NCBI GenBank assembly: GCA_020718125.1
Contig: DYDC01000165.1
Coordinates: forward strand, 1 to 6,354
DNA: 6,354 nt
From: Methylacidiphilum sp.
GTDB lineage: Bacteria; Verrucomicrobiota; Verrucomicrobiia; CAIQCK01
Reading direction: 5' to 3'
In this document: in pieces, positions 5,818 through 6,354 of the stretch
How positions within the stretch are numbered: the first letter of the stretch is position 1
How the letters are laid out: each line of letters opens with the position of its first letter
The notes under the pieces: model-generated
Seen by the model: only the letters and a program-made list of their open reading frames with translations
Database searches by the model: none
What the model was told of the DNA's origin: nothing
Made by a program: the position numbers and the translations under genes

Positions 5818-6354
5818 GCCTTGTCACCGCCGTAGGCGTGGTGCCACCAGAAATGCTGGCAATACCACGCGTTAGCCGGCACGTCCCACTGCCAGCCAAT
5901 GTCGCCGTGGATGCCGCGCGACGTGCGCACCGCCCAGCCGCGCGATTTGCCGGAGGTCGTCGCGAACCGCTTCTCCGCTGCCGTTGCCCTTCGCCACGCG
6001 GGGAGTTGGCTCGCGATGAGGTCGAACAGCGTCGCGTGGCACTCGGCGAGGTTCGCCGGCTCCGCGGGCCAGTAATTCATCTGGATGTTGATGTTCGCGT
6101 GATAGGCGCTGTGCCACGGCGGCTTGTTGCTGTCGCACCACAACCCTTGCAGGTTCGCCGACAGGCCGCCGGGCCGCGAGCAGGCGATCAGGAGATAACG
6201 GTCGTATTGAAACAGCAACTCCTCCAGGTCCGGGTCGCCGCCTTTCTCACCGTGCAGCACCTTCCGCTGGTCAACCGGCAACGCGACCCGGTCCGCCGGG
6301 ATAAAACGATTCACTGGCGCGGGAGAAGTCGCGGAGCGACGGCAGGACAGTAGC
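5667..6354 (-). pseudogene. GH95 glycoside hydrolase, catalytic-domain fragment, open at the window edge
   Basis: This frame carries the first part of the GH95 (alpha/alpha)6 catalytic domain. Clear family motifs are GGDPDLEELLFQYDRYLLIA, SRPGGLSANLQGLW, PPWHSAYHANINIQMNYWPA and, further on, GWAVRTSRG, IGWQWDVPANAWYCQHFWWH and AYGGDKAWLKRVAYPVMKE. The asparagines of NIN (codons 6087-6095) correspond, from memory, to the catalytic asparagines of GH95. Homology stops at about 5778, and the frame then runs through out-of-frame arginine-rich sequence to a stop at 5667. The next GH95 motif in frame order (WSFAWR) follows at once in another frame, so the segment normally between them is missing. 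The frame is open to the window end, so the N-terminal domain and signal peptide lie outside; the first 40 bases of this fragment (6315-6354) give no convincing GH95 match, so the frame there is uncertain. The enzyme would cleave terminal alpha-L-fucose or alpha-L-galactose outside the cytoplasm. Confidence 0.85.

Noticed and set aside
6312..6354. A further frameshift near the window edge in the GH95 gene (alternative frame reads LPSLRDFSRASES)
   Set aside because: Only about 40 bases are available, and neither frame gives a convincing GH95 match, so this cannot be judged without upstream sequence.

Overview
The window is GC-rich, bacterial chromosomal DNA with six recognisable genes in two convergent blocks. 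Several things suggest Verrucomicrobiota or a related PVC-group bacterium, though this is inference from gene families and not a phylogenetic result. They are a secreted propeller protein opening with the WPQFRGPHGNG motif, a secreted partner protein whose C-terminal half has the WKVIGPFDN motif, a Tat-exported Gfo/Idh/MocA oxidoreductase beside a GH95 glycoside hydrolase, a YebC paralogue starting MGAQWK, and weak Shine-Dalgarno sequences throughout.

Plus strand, left block. After about 130 bases of AT-richer upstream DNA come a secreted helical-repeat/beta-sandwich protein (133-1260) and, 15 bases later, a secreted PQQ-like beta-propeller protein (1276-2484). The two look like an operon for cell-surface or periplasmic proteins. 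A YebC/PmpR-family protein (2562-3284) follows after a 77-base gap and probably acts in translation or gene regulation; it need not be tied to the pair before it.

Minus strand, right block, read from the right edge leftward. A GH95 (alpha-L-fucosidase/galactosidase type) gene enters from beyond the window end and stops at 5335. It is followed by a Tat-signal Gfo/Idh/MocA oxidoreductase whose start lies directly against the GH95 stop, and then by a TRIC/UPF0126 membrane protein (3311-3922). The first two look like a translationally coupled glycan-utilisation pair: one would release a terminal sugar outside the cytoplasm and the other would oxidise or rearrange a sugar with a bound nicotinamide cofactor.

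The most notable result is that both genes of this pair are damaged as sequenced. The GH95 gene lacks the middle of its catalytic domain and changes frame at about 5770-5783. The oxidoreductase has one extra base in the GGG run at 4113-4115 that scrambles its last ~50 residues; removing one base restores a normal family C-terminus ending at 3964. This could be real decay of a fucose/galactose-utilisation locus or errors in the assembly; sequence alone does not decide. I see no CRISPR array, RNA gene, insertion sequence, phage gene or defence system, and no sign of a wholly new multi-gene system.
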